Positions 35,222 to 45,429 of a stretch of DNA of 64,000 nt are shown here, in pieces. Position 1 is the stretch's first letter. Each line of letters opens with the position of its first letter. The notes under the pieces are model-generated. The model was given only the letters and a program-made list of their open reading frames with translations, was not told the DNA's origin and searched no databases. The stretch is from contig WBOU01000006.1 of the NCBI GenBank assembly GCA_009268125.1, positions 368,617 to 432,616 of the forward strand, in the 5' to 3' direction. The translations under genes and the position numbers were made by a program. Source of the DNA: Chloroflexia bacterium SDU3-3 (GTDB taxonomy: Bacteria; Chloroflexota; Chloroflexia; Chloroflexales; Roseiflexaceae).

Positions 35222-36490
35222 CTACCAGCCCGCGCACAGCTCGGTCAGACCGCGCTCCAGCCCGCCCATCCAGCACAGGTAGTCGTGGCCGCCGTCGTAC
35301 TCGCGGTAGAGCGCGGGGCGGCCCACCGCCGCCAGCGCGTCGCGCAGCTCGCGGGCTGGCTCGGCCAGCATCCACTCGCGCTGGCCCACGGTGATGAGGA
35401 AGCGCGTGGGCGGCGCGACCTGCGCGATCTCGCGGGCGAGCCAGCCCGGCTCGCGGCCCGGCAGGGCCTCGCCCGGCCACCACAGCGAGGCCGACTGCGC
35501 CAGGGCGTGCCCGAACAGGTGGGGCGCGTGCAGCCCCAGGTAGAGCGAGGCCAGCCCGCCGTAGCTCTGGCCCGAGACCACGGTGCGCTCGGGGCCGAAG
35601 GCCAGCTGCGGCCAGCGCGCCGCCGCCCAGGGCAGCAGCTCCTCGCCCAGCATGCGGGCCAGCTGCGGGTTGCAGGGCAGCTCGCGTCCGCGCGCCTCGG
35701 CGTCGATCGAGTCCAGCATCAGCACGGCCAGCGGCGGGATGCGGCCAGCCGCGATCATGTGGTCGAGCAACGCGGAGAGGCGCATGCGCGGCTCCCAGAC
35801 CTCGCCGTCGAACAGCACCAGCAGGCCGCGCGGCGCGGCACCCTTGGGCAGGTAGGCCCACACGTCGCGCTGGTTGCCCAGCGCGGCGCTGGCGAAGCGG
35901 TGTCGCTCGCACCCGCCGCCCGCCAGATCGAGCGGCGGCAGCGGGGCCTGCGGCATGGCGGCCACCGACATGGGCTGGCGCTGCTCCTGGGTGTTGGGGA
36001 AGCGGCGCAGGCACAGCGGGTCGGGCGCGGCGGCGGCCATGATCCGCAGCCACTCGGGCCGCCTGCCGTGGGCAAGAGGGTCGAACGCGGCGTACGCGCC
36101 TGCCAGCGGCAGCAGCTGGTAGGTGGCGTGGAAGGCCGCGCCCAGCCGGAAGCTGCGGTGCCACACGTCGCTGCCGGGGATGCGCTCCATCATGCTCTGG
36201 CGCAGGTCGTCGCGGGCGCTGTCGGTGACGGTGTGCAGCAGCACCAGCGCGCCCTCGGCCCCCGCCGCGCCGTCGCGCCAGAGGAAGGTGGCGATGCAGT
36301 CGCCCGAGCCGTCGGGGGCAGGCTCGACCAGCGGCGTGCCGTGGGCCTCGGCCTCGCGCCAAAATTCGGCCAGCGCGTCGGCATCGCCCTGGGCCAGCGC
36401 GTGGGCGAGGGCGGCGATACGCTGGCTCGCGGCCACGGGCAGCGGGCGCGTGCGGCGGTCGGATGGGGACTGTGGGGCTTGGGTGGTCAT
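35222..36490 (-). CDS. fes: enterochelin esterase-like (Fes-type) siderophore esterase
   Basis: A 422-residue cytoplasmic esterase with an N-terminal Fes-like domain (about 30-160; LWRDG, DVWHRSFRLGAAFHATYQL) and a C-terminal alpha/beta-hydrolase domain: nucleophile in VVSGQSYGGLASLYLGL, acid and His in YDGGHDYLCW. It is expected to hydrolyse the ester backbone of a catecholate siderophore trilactone to free the iron. I chose ATG 36490 with GAGAGGAG upstream, 10 nt after the stop of the MFS gene; a GTG at 36508 is a less likely alternative. It is the last gene of the siderophore locus on the minus strand. Confidence 0.85.
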   Translation of the reverse strand: MTTQAPQSPSDRRTRPLPVAASQRIAALAHALAQGDADALAEFWREAEAHGTPLVEPAPDGSGDCIATFLWRDGAAGAEGALVLLHTVTDSARDDLRQSMMERIPGSDVWHRSFRLGAAFHATYQLLPLAGAYAAFDPLAHGRRPEWLRIMAAAAPDPLCLRRFPNTQEQRQPMSVAAMPQAPLPPLDLAGGGCERHRFASAALGNQRDVWAYLPKGAAPRGLLVLFDGEVWEPRMRLSALLDHMIAAGRIPPLAVLMLDSIDAEARGRELPCNPQLARMLGEELLPWAAARWPQLAFGPERTVVSGQSYGGLASLYLGLHAPHLFGHALAQSASLWWPGEALPGREPGWLAREIAQVAPPTRFLITVGQREWMLAEPARELRDALAAVGRPALYREYDGGHDYLCWMGGLERGLTELCAGW

Positions 36491-36500
36491 GTCGCTCCTC

Positions 36501-37886
36501 TCATACACTCGGCTCGGCCTCGGCGCGCAGCTGCGGGGCGGGCGCGGGCCGGATCTGGAGCGCGAACAGCAGCGCCCCGCCCAAGAAGGCGACGCTGGCC
36601 AGCAGGGCCGCCTGGTACGCGCCCAGGCCCGCGCCGCCCGAGGCCGCCAGCACGGCGGCGGATGCGGCCACGCCCGCCGCCCCGCCGATCTGGCGCAGCA
36701 CGCTGAGCAGCGAGCTGGCGCGGCCCATTGCCTCGTCGGCGATAGTATCGAACACCACCGTCTGCACGGCCAGCACGGCGTGGCCCAGGAAGAAGCCCAC
36801 CGCCAGCAGCAGGGCGCGCACGGCCCACGGGCTGGTGCCCGGCGCGACCCGGCTCATCAGCACAAAGGCGGCGGCAGCGCCCAGCAGGCCCAGCGCCATC
36901 ACGCGGCGCGCACCCAGGCGCGGGAAGCTCCAGCCAATCGCGGCGGTGGCCAGCATCAGCCCTAGCGACTCGGGGAAGACGGTCAGGCCCGCGTCCAGCG
37001 CGGTCGCGCCCAGCGCATCCTGGTACATCAGCGGGAAGACGTAGAGCATGCCCAGCAGCCCGCCGGATGCCAGCACGGCCACCAGCGCGGCGCTGCGGAA
37101 CGGGGCGTCGGCCAGCAGCCGCAGGTCGAGCATGGGCGCGGGGCTGCGCAGCTCGGCGGGGATGAGCAGGGCCAGCAGGCACGCGCCCAGCAGGCCCGCG
37201 CCCAGCACCAGCGGGTCGCCCCAGCCGCGCGCCGCGCCCTCGCCCAGCGCGAACATCAGCAGGCCCAGGCCAGGCGTGGCCAGGGCGAAGCCGCGCAGAT
37301 CGAAGCGGCCCGCGTCCTCCTCCACATGCTCGGGCAGGGCCAGCAGGCCGAACAGCACAGTGGCCAGCCCCAGCGGCAGATTGATCCAGAACACCCAGCG
37401 CCACGAGAGGTGGTCGGTGAGGAAGCCGCCCAGGATGGGGCCGAGCGCGGGGGCCAGCGTGGTGGGCAGCATCAGGAAGCGCGAGACGCCCAGGCGCTCC
37501 TCGGGCGGGAAGCTGCGGAAGAGCATGGCCATGCCCACGGGGGCCAGCATGCCGCCCGCCAGGCCCTGGAGCACACGGGCCGCCACCAGGCCGCCCGCCG
37601 TGGTGGCCGCGCCACACAGCCCCGAGGCCAGGGTGAACACGGCCAGCGCGCCCAGGAACACGCGCCGCGTGCCGAAGCGGTCGGCCAGCCAGCCCGCCGC
37701 CGGGATGACCAGCGCGAAGCTGACCAGGAAGGAGACCTCGACCATGTTGGTGGCGGCGGGCGAGACGCCCAGCGCACCGCCGATGGCGAGCAGGGCCGGG
37801 CCGACAATAGTGGCGTCGAGGCCGTCCATCATCATGGCGGCGACGTAGACGATGCAGATGGCAAGCTTGGGGCTGATCTTTGGCAT
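36501..37886 (-). CDS. MFS transporter of the DHA2/EmrB type, putative siderophore exporter
   Basis: A 461-residue protein with about 14 predicted membrane helices. Typical motifs are AGWLADRFGTRRVFLGALAV (motif A) near residue 60 and ALGPILGGFLTDHLSWRWVFWINLPLG (motif C and following). Proton-coupled drug exporters of this family often share loci with siderophore biosynthesis genes, hence the export proposal. The start at 37886 is the first Met of the family-like sequence; there is no good Shine-Dalgarno and the upstream frame runs into repeats, so the start is uncertain. Ten nt separate it from the esterase gene. Confidence 0.85.
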   Translation of the reverse strand: MPKISPKLAICIVYVAAMMMDGLDATIVGPALLAIGGALGVSPAATNMVEVSFLVSFALVIPAAGWLADRFGTRRVFLGALAVFTLASGLCGAATTAGGLVAARVLQGLAGGMLAPVGMAMLFRSFPPEERLGVSRFLMLPTTLAPALGPILGGFLTDHLSWRWVFWINLPLGLATVLFGLLALPEHVEEDAGRFDLRGFALATPGLGLLMFALGEGAARGWGDPLVLGAGLLGACLLALLIPAELRSPAPMLDLRLLADAPFRSAALVAVLASGGLLGMLYVFPLMYQDALGATALDAGLTVFPESLGLMLATAAIGWSFPRLGARRVMALGLLGAAAAFVLMSRVAPGTSPWAVRALLLAVGFFLGHAVLAVQTVVFDTIADEAMGRASSLLSVLRQIGGAAGVAASAAVLAASGGAGLGAYQAALLASVAFLGGALLFALQIRPAPAPQLRAEAEPSV

Positions 37887-38299
37887 ATGTTTTTTTGCTA
37901 CCAAGGCGCTCGGACGCCAAGGTTTCGTGGGTTTTGGTGAGCCTTGTTTTTTTCGTGCAGAATCGGACATTTTTGGTGAACATGTGCGTTGCCGTCGGGT
38001 CAGGCAGGGTGTGCCTTCGGCGATGGCGGTTCCTCGTGGGCACTGGGTGTGTGCCCTGCGCGGGCGGCGCATAGGGGGCTGGCCCCTATGAACCCCGCGC
38101 AGGGGGCATCGCCCCCTTCGATCCCCCAATTTTGGGTGTTCCCGTGCTGTTCGCTGGCGGCTGGTGTTCGCGCATATGGCCATCAAGACCTTAGAGGTGA
38201 GATAGTCTCACGCCCAACTCCCCGTTTACCCCTTGGAGCCTTGGTGTCTTGGTGGTGAATCAGTCCCCTCTTCTCCTTCGCGTCTTCGCGCCTTCGTGG
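37887..38299. other. repeat-filled spacer between NRPS and MFS genes
   Basis: This 413-bp spacer contains block B (38042-38192, minus) and block A (38224-38302, minus; TTGGAGCCTTGGTGTCTTGG and CTTCGCGTCTTCGCGCCTTCG). No gene and no independent promoter is convincing. Confidence 0.6.
38042..38192 (-). repeat. dispersed repeat block B (copy B5)
   Basis: Minus-oriented copy with CCCTGCGCGGGCGGCGC and CCCAATTTTGGGTGTTCCCG segments; the GCGGCACCTTCGCCGCATGG end is missing. Confidence 0.8.
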
Positions 38300-38302
38300 C
38301 TA
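38224..38302 (-). repeat. dispersed repeat block A (copy A6)
   Basis: The sense-strand TAG of the NRPS gene is followed directly by CCACGAAGGCGCGAAGACGC and then by CCACCAAGACACCAAGGC-type motifs. Confidence 0.8.
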
Positions 38303-41300
38303 GCGTGTCTCCAGCGCGGCGGCGAGGCGGGCGGCTAGGATGCGGCCTATCTCGGCCAGCGGGCCGGGCTGGGTGATGTCCTTGTGCGAGCAGGCGATGT
38401 CGTGGCTCTCGATCTCGCCCGCCACGTAGGGCCGCCATGTCTCGGCGGTCAGCGCGTCATCGGCGGTCTCCACGGTGGCGCGGAAGAACAGCAGGTCGCC
38501 CGCGACACGCTGGTGGCGGTAGGCGCGCATGGCCCAGTTGGTATTGAGGTAGATCTGCTTGAGCCGCATGATCGTGGCCTCATCCAGGCTGGCCAGCGGG
38601 CTGCCATCCTGGCGCAGCACGCCGATCACGCTGCCGAACTCCATCGGCAGGTCGCCCAGCGCATCCAGGTCGTAGCCCGCCATGATCAGCAGGGCCTCCA
38701 TGGCCTCGATCTCGTCGGAGACCGGCAGCCCGGCCATCAGGTCGGCGGGGTAGGCATCGATGATCGCCAGCAGGGCCAGCTCCTCGCCCTGGCGCTGGAG
38801 CTGGCGGGCCATGGCGTGGGCGATGATGCCGCCGGTGGACCAGCCGAGCAGGTGGTAGGGGCCGCTGGGCTGCACGGCGCGCAGCTGGGCGATGTAGTCG
38901 GCGGCCATCTCGTCCATGGATGCGGGCAGCGGCTCGTCGCAGGCCGCGCCCCTGGCCTGGATGCCGTAGACCGGGCGTCCAGCGCCCAGGCTGCGGGCCA
39001 GCCCCGAGTAGCACCAGCTCAGGCCGCCCGCCGGGTGCAGGCAGAACAGCGGCGGCTGGTCGCCCTTGGCGCGCAGGGGCAGCAGCACGCCCAGCGCGTC
39101 GGCTGCCGCGCCCGCGTCAAGCGAGGCGGCCAGGGCGGCGGGGGTGGGGGCCGCGAACAGGCTGCCGATGCTCAGGGCGGCCCCCAGCGCCTCGCGGGCG
39201 CGGCTGATCAGCTGCACGGCCAGCAGCGAGTGGCCGCCCAGGTCGAAGAAGCTGTCCTCCGCGCCGACCTCGGACAGGCCCAGCACCTCGGCGAAGATCT
39301 CGCAGAGCGCGGCCTCCTGCGGGGTGCGGGGCGGGCGACCGCCTACGCTGGCGGGGGCGTCGGGCGCGGGCAGGGCCTTGCGGTCCAGCTTGCCGTTGGG
39401 CGAGAGCGGCAGCGCGGCCACAGCCACGAAGGCCGAGGGCACCATATACTCGGGCAGCCGACCGGCCAGGTGGCGGCGCAGGCGCACGGGATCATACTCG
39501 GCCAGGGCGGTAGGCACCACATAGGCCACGATCCGCCGGTCGCCCGGCGCGTCCTCGCGCACCACCACGGCCACCTGGGCCACCTCGGGGCGCTGGGCCA
39601 GCTGGGCCTCGATCTCCTCCAGCTCGATGCGGAAGCCGCGAATCTTCACCTGGTGGTCGATCCGCCCAATATACTCGACCGCGCCGTCGTCGCGCCAGCG
39701 GGCCAGGTCGCCCGTGCGGTACATGCGCGCTCCGGCAGGGCCGAACGGGTCGGCCACGAAGCGCTCGGCAGTCAGCTCGGGGCGGTTCAGGTAGCCGCGC
39801 GCCAGCTGCACCCCAGCTAGGTACAGCTCGCCCGCCACGCCAACAGGCAGCGGCTGCATGTTGGCGTCTAGGATGCGCAGCTGGGTGTTCCACACAGGCC
39901 GACCGATGGGCACCGACGTGGCGGCATCGCCGGGGCGGCATGGCCAGTAGGTCACATCCACCGAGGCCTCGGTGGGGCCGTAGAGGTTGTGCAGCGGCAC
40001 ATCCAGCCGCGCGTAGAACTGGCCCACCAGCTCGGCGGGCAGCGCCTCTCCGCTGCAGATCACGCGGCGCAGGCCGGTGCAGCGGGCCGCGCTCGGCTCG
40101 TGGATGAAGACCTGGAGCATAGATGGCACGAAGTGGATGGTGGTGATCCGCTCGGCCTGGATCAGCTCGGCCAGATAGGCTGGGTCTTTGTGGCCGTCGG
40201 GGCGGGCCACCACCAGCGTCGCGCCCTCTAGCAGCGGCCAGAAGAACTCCCACACCGACACATCGAAGCTGGATGGGGTCTTCTGGAGCACGCGGTCATC
40301 CGCGCCCAGGCGGTACTCGGCCTGCATCCAGCGCAGCCGGTTGATGATGCCCGCATGCGGCACCACCACGCCCTTGGGGCGGCCCGTGGAGCCAGAGGTG
40401 TAGATCACATAGGCCGGGTGGTCGGGGCGCAGCGGCTCGGCCAGCTCGGCGGGGGCCAGGGCGTGCGCGGGGTAGCGGCGCAGCTCCTCGGCCAGCGAGG
40501 GCGTGTCGAGCACCAGCACGGGCGCGACCAGATCCTGCGGCAGCACCCCCACCACCGGCGCGAGGCTGAGCACGCAGGCCGGGGCCGCATCTTCCAGCAT
40601 GAAGGCGATGCGGTCGAGCGGGTAGTCTGGGTCGATCGGCAGATAGGCCGCGCCCGCCTTGTGGATGGCATACAGCGCGGTGATCAGCTCCAGCGAGCGC
40701 GGCACCACCACCGCCACGATCCGCTCCGGCCCCGCGCCGTGGTCGATCAGCAGGCGGGCCAGGCGGCAGGCGGCGGCATCTAGCTCGGCGTAGGTGAGCT
40801 GCGCACCCTCGAACACCACGGCGGGCGCGTCGGGGCTGCGCGCCACCTGGGCCAGGAAGGCGCTGGGCAGCGTCTCGGGTGCGACGGGGTGCGCGGTGCG
40901 GTTCCAGGCCTCGATCTGGGCCAGCTCCTGGGCGGAGAGCAGCGGCAGCAGGCCGATGGGCGTGGATGGGCTGGCCGCCGCCGCCTCGATCAGGCGCAGC
41001 AGCCGCGCGGCCAGGGCCTGGGCGCTGGGCAGGCCGAACAGGTCGGCGCTGTACTCCAGAAAGCCCTCGATGCCTGCGGGCGAGCCGTCGGCGCTGCGCC
41101 GCTCGTCCAGATTCAGCAGCAGGTCGAACTTGGCCGCACCGATGTGCAGCGGGCGCATGCTGGCGCGCAGATCGGCCATGGCCAGCGGCGCGTCGGGCGC
41201 GCTCTGGAAGGCCAGCATCACCTGGAACAGCGGGTGGCGGGCCAGCGAGCGGGGCGGGTTCAGGGCCTCGACCAGCCGCTCGAAGGGCACATCCTGGTGG

Positions 41301-44300
41301 GCGTAGGCGGCCAGATCGGCCTCGCGCACGCGGTCGACCAGCGCGGCGAAGCTGGGGTTGCCCTCGGTGCGCGTGCGCAGCACCAGCGTGTTCACAAAGA
41401 AGCCGATCAGGCCGTCGAGCGCGCGCTCATCGCGGCCCGCCACGGGGCTGCCGATCGGGATGTCGCTGCCAGCGCCCAGGCGGGTGAGCAGCGCCGCCAG
41501 CGCGGCCTGGATGACCATAAACACGGTCGCGCCGCGCTCGCGGGCCAGGGCGGCCAGGCGGGCGTGCAGCGCGGGCGGGATGGCCAGCGGCACCGTCGCG
41601 CCGCGGTAGCTGGCCACGGCGGGGCGCGGTCGGTCGGTCGGCAGCTCCAGCTGGTCGGGTGCTCCCGCCAGCGCGCCGCGCCAGAAGGCCAGCTGGCGGG
41701 CGATCAGGCTCTCCGGGTCGGCGTCGTCGCCCAGCAGGCGGGCTTGCCAAGCGGCGTAGTCGGCGTACTGCACGGGCAGGGGCTGCCAGGCGGGCGCTCC
41801 CCCGGCCCGGCGGGCGGCGTAGGCCTGGGCCAGGTCGCGCGCCAGCGGGTCGAGCGACGCGCCGTCGCCAGCGATGTGGTGCAGCAGCAGCAGCAGCGCG
41901 TGCTCGCCAGGGCCGAGCGCGAACAGCGTGGCCCGCAGCGGCAGCTCGCTGGCTAGGTCGAAGCCGTGGCGCGCGGCCTCCAGCAGGGCCGCGTCCAGCG
42001 CGGCGGACTGGCATTCCACCAGGTGCAGCGGCAGCCGCGTGCGCTCGGGCAGGATGCGCTGGCGGGGCGCGCCCTGCTCGGCGGGGAAGACGGTGCGCAG
42101 GCTCTCGTGGCGGGCCAGCAGGTCGGCCAGGGCCTGCTCTAGGGCGGCGCGGTCGAGCGGGCCGGAGAGCCGCAGCACCAGCGGCAGGTTGTAGGTGGGG
42201 CTTGGCCCCTCCAGCTGGCCCAGGAACCACAGCCGCCGCTGGGCGAAGGAGAGCGGCGCATCCGCGCCGCGCGGCGCGGGCACCAGCGCGGGCCGCTGGG
42301 CGGCGGCGGCGCCTAGGCGGGCGGCCAGCCCGGCCACCGTGGGCCGCTCGAACAGCGCGCCGATGGCCACATCCACCCCCAGCGCCTCGCGCACGCGGGT
42401 GATCAGCCGCACCGCCAGCAGCGAGTGGCCGCCCAGGTCGAAGAAGCCCTCGTCGATGCCGACGGCGGGCAGGCCCAGCACCTCGGCGAACAGGCCGCAC
42501 AGCGCGGCCTCCTGCGGGGTGCGCGGGGCGCGGCCAGCCGGGGCGGCGGGGGCCTCGGGGGCGGGCAGGGCCTTGCGGTCCAGCTTGCCGTTGGGCGTGA
42601 GCGGCAGCGCGCCCAGCGCCACAATAGCGGCGGGCACCATGGGCGCGGGCAGCGCTGCGGCCAGCGCCGCGCGCAGGGCGGCGGGGTCGGGCATGTGGCC
42701 CTGGCCCGCCACGTAGGCCACCAGCCGCCGCTCGCCCGGGGCATCCTCGCGCACCAGCGCCGCCGCCTGGGCCACGCCGGGCAGGCGGGCCAGCGCGGCC
42801 TCCACCTCGCCCAGCTCGATGCGGTGGCCGCGAATCTTCACCTGATCGTCGGTGCGGCCCAGGAAGGTGAGCGTGCCGCGCCCATCGGCGCGCACCAGAT
42901 CGCCCGTGCGGTACATGCGCGATCCGGCGGGGCCGAACGGGTCGGCCACGAATCGCTCGGCGGTCAGCTCGGGGCGGTTCAGGTAGCCACGCGCCAGCCC
43001 CAAGCCCGCCAGGTGCAGCTCGCCCGCCACGCCGGGGGGCGCAAGCTGGCCCGCCGCATCCAGCACATAGGCCCGCGTGTTCCAGACCGGCTCGCCCAGC
43101 TGCGCGCCGTCGGCGTCGGCCCGCCAGATGTAGGCGTCCACGGTGGCCTCGGTGGGGCCGTAGTAGTTGTAGCTGGTCAGGCCCCCGATCTGCTGGAGCG
43201 CGTCCCAGAGCGGCGCGGGCAGGGCCTCGCCGCCCAGCACCACCAGTTTGGGGCGGTGGCGGCCCTGGCCAAACATGCCGTAGGCCAGCAGCTGCTGAAA
43301 GTGCGAGGGCGTGAAGTCGAGGTAGTCGATCTTCATCGCGGCCACGTAGGCGGCCAGCGCGGCGGGGTCGAGGTAGGTCTGCTCATCCAGCAGGTGCAGC
43401 TCGTTGCCCGCGAACATCCATAGAATCGGGTCCCACGCGGCGTCGAAGCTGAGCGCGGCGGTGTGGGCCACGCGCAGCCGCCCGCTCGCCATGGCCGGGG
43501 CGAAGCGCTCGTGCTGGTGGCAGCAGAATAGGTTGACCAGGCTGCGGTGCTCCACCACCACGCCCTTGGGCGCGCCCGTCGAGCCGGATGTGTAGATGAT
43601 GTAGGCCGCGTCGTCGGGGCGGGGCGCGGGCGGGCGGATGCTCGGGTGGGCGCGCAGGGCGGCGGAAAGCTCCGCCGTGTCGAGCGCCAGCGTGGCCGCG
43701 CCGCCCGGCAGCGCGGGCGCGAGCTGGGCGGCGGTGAGCAGCAGGGCGGGCTTGGCGTCATTCAGCATGAAGGCCAGCCGCTCCGCCGGGTAGTCGGGGT
43801 TCAGCGGCAGGTAGGCCGCGCCCGCCTTCAGCGCGGCCAGCAGGGCCACGATGGCCCACGCGTTGCGCGGCAGCGCCACGGCCACCACCTGGCCGCGCCC
43901 CGCGCCCCGCGCGATCAGCTCGTGGGCCAGCCGGTTGGCCCGCTCATCGAGCTGCGCAAAGCTCAGGCGCTCCGGCCCGGCCACCAGCGCCAGCGCGTCG
44001 GGGCTGCGGTCGGCCTGGGCCTCGAACAAGGCTGGGATGGCCAGGGCGGGGATGGGATGCTCGGCCCTGGCCCACTGGGCCTCCAGCGCGGCCCGCTCCT
44101 CGGGCAGCAGCATGGGCAGGCCGCCAACCGTGGCCGCATCGCCTGCCGCCATATGCCCCAGCAGGGCCACAAAGCGGCGCAGGTGCGTCTCTAGCTCCTC
44201 GGGGCAGTACAGCGCGGGGTTGGCGTCCAGGTCGATCCGCAGGCCGTCGCCCCGGTCGTAGACCGCGATCGAGAGATCATCCACCGGCCCCGCCGAGAGG

Positions 44301-45403
44301 TTGTGGGCCTCGGCGATCACCTCGCCAAACGACAGCCGCTCCTGGAACGGCAGGATGTTAACCATCGGCCCGATCAGCCGCCCGCCGACCCGCCGCGTGT
44401 CGCGCAATATGTCCTCGTAGCGGTAGCGCTGGTGGCGGCGGGCGGCGCGCACCTGGCGCACCACCTGGCGCACGAGGTCGGCCACGGGCATGGCAGGCTG
44501 GACCGCCAGCCGCAGCGGCAGCACGTTCACCACCATGGCGGGCACCCGCAGCGCGGCGCTGCCCAGCCGGTTCATGCTGGGCAGGCCCAGCACCACATCC
44601 TGCGCGCCGGTCATGCGGTGCAGGTAGATCGCGGCGGCGGCCAGCACCAGCTCGGGCCAGCTGGCCTTGCAGCGCTCGGCGGCGGCGCGCAGGGCCAGGG
44701 CCGTGGGCCGGGGCAGCGCGGTGCTGCGCCGCGTGAAGCTGTGGGATGTCTCCGCCGCCCGCCCGGCCAGGGTCGCGGCCTCGGGCGCGTCGGCCAGCTG
44801 CTCGCGCCAGTAGGCCGCATCGCTGGCGAAATCGGGCGAGGCGCGGTAGGCCGCCTCCTCCTCGATCAGCGGGCGCAGCGGCGCAAACGCGCCCGCCTCG
44901 GCGGGCGTGCCAGCGGCCAGCGCGGCGTAGACCTCGGCGGCGCGGCGCTCGATCAGGGCCAGCCCGTAGCCGTCGATCACGGCGTGGTGGATGCGCTGGT
45001 ACCACAGCAGGTGGTCGCGCCCCAGCCGGATGATCGCCTGGGCGAACAGCGGCCCGCGCCGCAGGTCGGTCGGGCTGGCCAGGTCGGCGCGCATCCAGTC
45101 CTCGGCGGCGGCGCGCGGGTCGGGCGCGTCGCTCAGATCGAGCATGTGCAGCGGCCAGGTTTCCCCCGCCGCAGGCGACTGGCGCAGCTCGCCGCCGCGC
45201 TCGGCAAGGCGCACGTGCAGCGCCTCGGCCTCGCCCACGGCCTGGCGGATGGCCCGCGCCAGCAGGGCATGGTCGACCGGCCCGCGCAGCTCTAGGTACT
45301 CGCCGGTGTTGTAGATCGGGTTGGCCGGGTCGAGCTGCTGGGCAAACCACACGCCCGACTGGGCGGCGAGCAGCGGAAGATCGGTATCCCACAGTTCACG
45401 CAT
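38300..45403 (-). CDS. dimodular siderophore NRPS (C-A-T-C-A-T-TE)
   Basis: A 2367-residue synthetase. C1 (about 10-430, HHAVIDG at 139-145), A1 (about 455-945), T1 (Ser994 in DLGGHSLL), C2 (about 1048-1480, HHIAGDG at 1175-1181), A2 (about 1510-2010), T2 (Ser2059), TE (about 2110-2367, GWSTGG with Ser2189). The A2 specificity positions read D-V-W-H-I-S-L-V-D plus Lys, a serine code close to that of EntF. A1 reads approximately D-A-D-D-V-G-Y-V-D plus Lys; the two Asp in the pocket suggest a cationic amino acid (Arg, Lys or Orn). C1 resembles the EntF condensation domain that accepts 2,3-dihydroxybenzoate from EntB. The TE probably oligomerises and releases (DHB-X-Ser) units. Start ATG 45403; 26 nt separate it from the binding-protein gene. 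No MbtH-like gene seen. Confidence 0.93.
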   Translation of the reverse strand: MRELWDTDLPLLAAQSGVWFAQQLDPANPIYNTGEYLELRGPVDHALLARAIRQAVGEAEALHVRLAERGGELRQSPAAGETWPLHMLDLSDAPDPRAAAEDWMRADLASPTDLRRGPLFAQAIIRLGRDHLLWYQRIHHAVIDGYGLALIERRAAEVYAALAAGTPAEAGAFAPLRPLIEEEAAYRASPDFASDAAYWREQLADAPEAATLAGRAAETSHSFTRRSTALPRPTALALRAAAERCKASWPELVLAAAAIYLHRMTGAQDVVLGLPSMNRLGSAALRVPAMVVNVLPLRLAVQPAMPVADLVRQVVRQVRAARRHQRYRYEDILRDTRRVGGRLIGPMVNILPFQERLSFGEVIAEAHNLSAGPVDDLSIAVYDRGDGLRIDLDANPALYCPEELETHLRRFVALLGHMAAGDAATVGGLPMLLPEERAALEAQWARAEHPIPALAIPALFEAQADRSPDALALVAGPERLSFAQLDERANRLAHELIARGAGRGQVVAVALPRNAWAIVALLAALKAGAAYLPLNPDYPAERLAFMLNDAKPALLLTAAQLAPALPGGAATLALDTAELSAALRAHPSIRPPAPRPDDAAYIIYTSGSTGAPKGVVVEHRSLVNLFCCHQHERFAPAMASGRLRVAHTAALSFDAAWDPILWMFAGNELHLLDEQTYLDPAALAAYVAAMKIDYLDFTPSHFQQLLAYGMFGQGRHRPKLVVLGGEALPAPLWDALQQIGGLTSYNYYGPTEATVDAYIWRADADGAQLGEPVWNTRAYVLDAAGQLAPPGVAGELHLAGLGLARGYLNRPELTAERFVADPFGPAGSRMYRTGDLVRADGRGTLTFLGRTDDQVKIRGHRIELGEVEAALARLPGVAQAAALVREDAPGERRLVAYVAGQGHMPDPAALRAALAAALPAPMVPAAIVALGALPLTPNGKLDRKALPAPEAPAAPAGRAPRTPQEAALCGLFAEVLGLPAVGIDEGFFDLGGHSLLAVRLITRVREALGVDVAIGALFERPTVAGLAARLGAAAAQRPALVPAPRGADAPLSFAQRRLWFLGQLEGPSPTYNLPLVLRLSGPLDRAALEQALADLLARHESLRTVFPAEQGAPRQRILPERTRLPLHLVECQSAALDAALLEAARHGFDLASELPLRATLFALGPGEHALLLLLHHIAGDGASLDPLARDLAQAYAARRAGGAPAWQPLPVQYADYAAWQARLLGDDADPESLIARQLAFWRGALAGAPDQLELPTDRPRPAVASYRGATVPLAIPPALHARLAALARERGATVFMVIQAALAALLTRLGAGSDIPIGSPVAGRDERALDGLIGFFVNTLVLRTRTEGNPSFAALVDRVREADLAAYAHQDVPFERLVEALNPPRSLARHPLFQVMLAFQSAPDAPLAMADLRASMRPLHIGAAKFDLLLNLDERRSADGSPAGIEGFLEYSADLFGLPSAQALAARLLRLIEAAAASPSTPIGLLPLLSAQELAQIEAWNRTAHPVAPETLPSAFLAQVARSPDAPAVVFEGAQLTYAELDAAACRLARLLIDHGAGPERIVAVVVPRSLELITALYAIHKAGAAYLPIDPDYPLDRIAFMLEDAAPACVLSLAPVVGVLPQDLVAPVLVLDTPSLAEELRRYPAHALAPAELAEPLRPDHPAYVIYTSGSTGRPKGVVVPHAGIINRLRWMQAEYRLGADDRVLQKTPSSFDVSVWEFFWPLLEGATLVVARPDGHKDPAYLAELIQAERITTIHFVPSMLQVFIHEPSAARCTGLRRVICSGEALPAELVGQFYARLDVPLHNLYGPTEASVDVTYWPCRPGDAATSVPIGRPVWNTQLRILDANMQPLPVGVAGELYLAGVQLARGYLNRPELTAERFVADPFGPAGARMYRTGDLARWRDDGAVEYIGRIDHQVKIRGFRIELEEIEAQLAQRPEVAQVAVVVREDAPGDRRIVAYVVPTALAEYDPVRLRRHLAGRLPEYMVPSAFVAVAALPLSPNGKLDRKALPAPDAPASVGGRPPRTPQEAALCEIFAEVLGLSEVGAEDSFFDLGGHSLLAVQLISRAREALGAALSIGSLFAAPTPAALAASLDAGAAADALGVLLPLRAKGDQPPLFCLHPAGGLSWCYSGLARSLGAGRPVYGIQARGAACDEPLPASMDEMAADYIAQLRAVQPSGPYHLLGWSTGGIIAHAMARQLQRQGEELALLAIIDAYPADLMAGLPVSDEIEAMEALLIMAGYDLDALGDLPMEFGSVIGVLRQDGSPLASLDEATIMRLKQIYLNTNWAMRAYRHQRVAGDLLFFRATVETADDALTAETWRPYVAGEIESHDIACSHKDITQPGPLAEIGRILAARLAAALETR

Positions 45404-45429
45404 GAGAAGACTCCCACAATATCTCGGCG

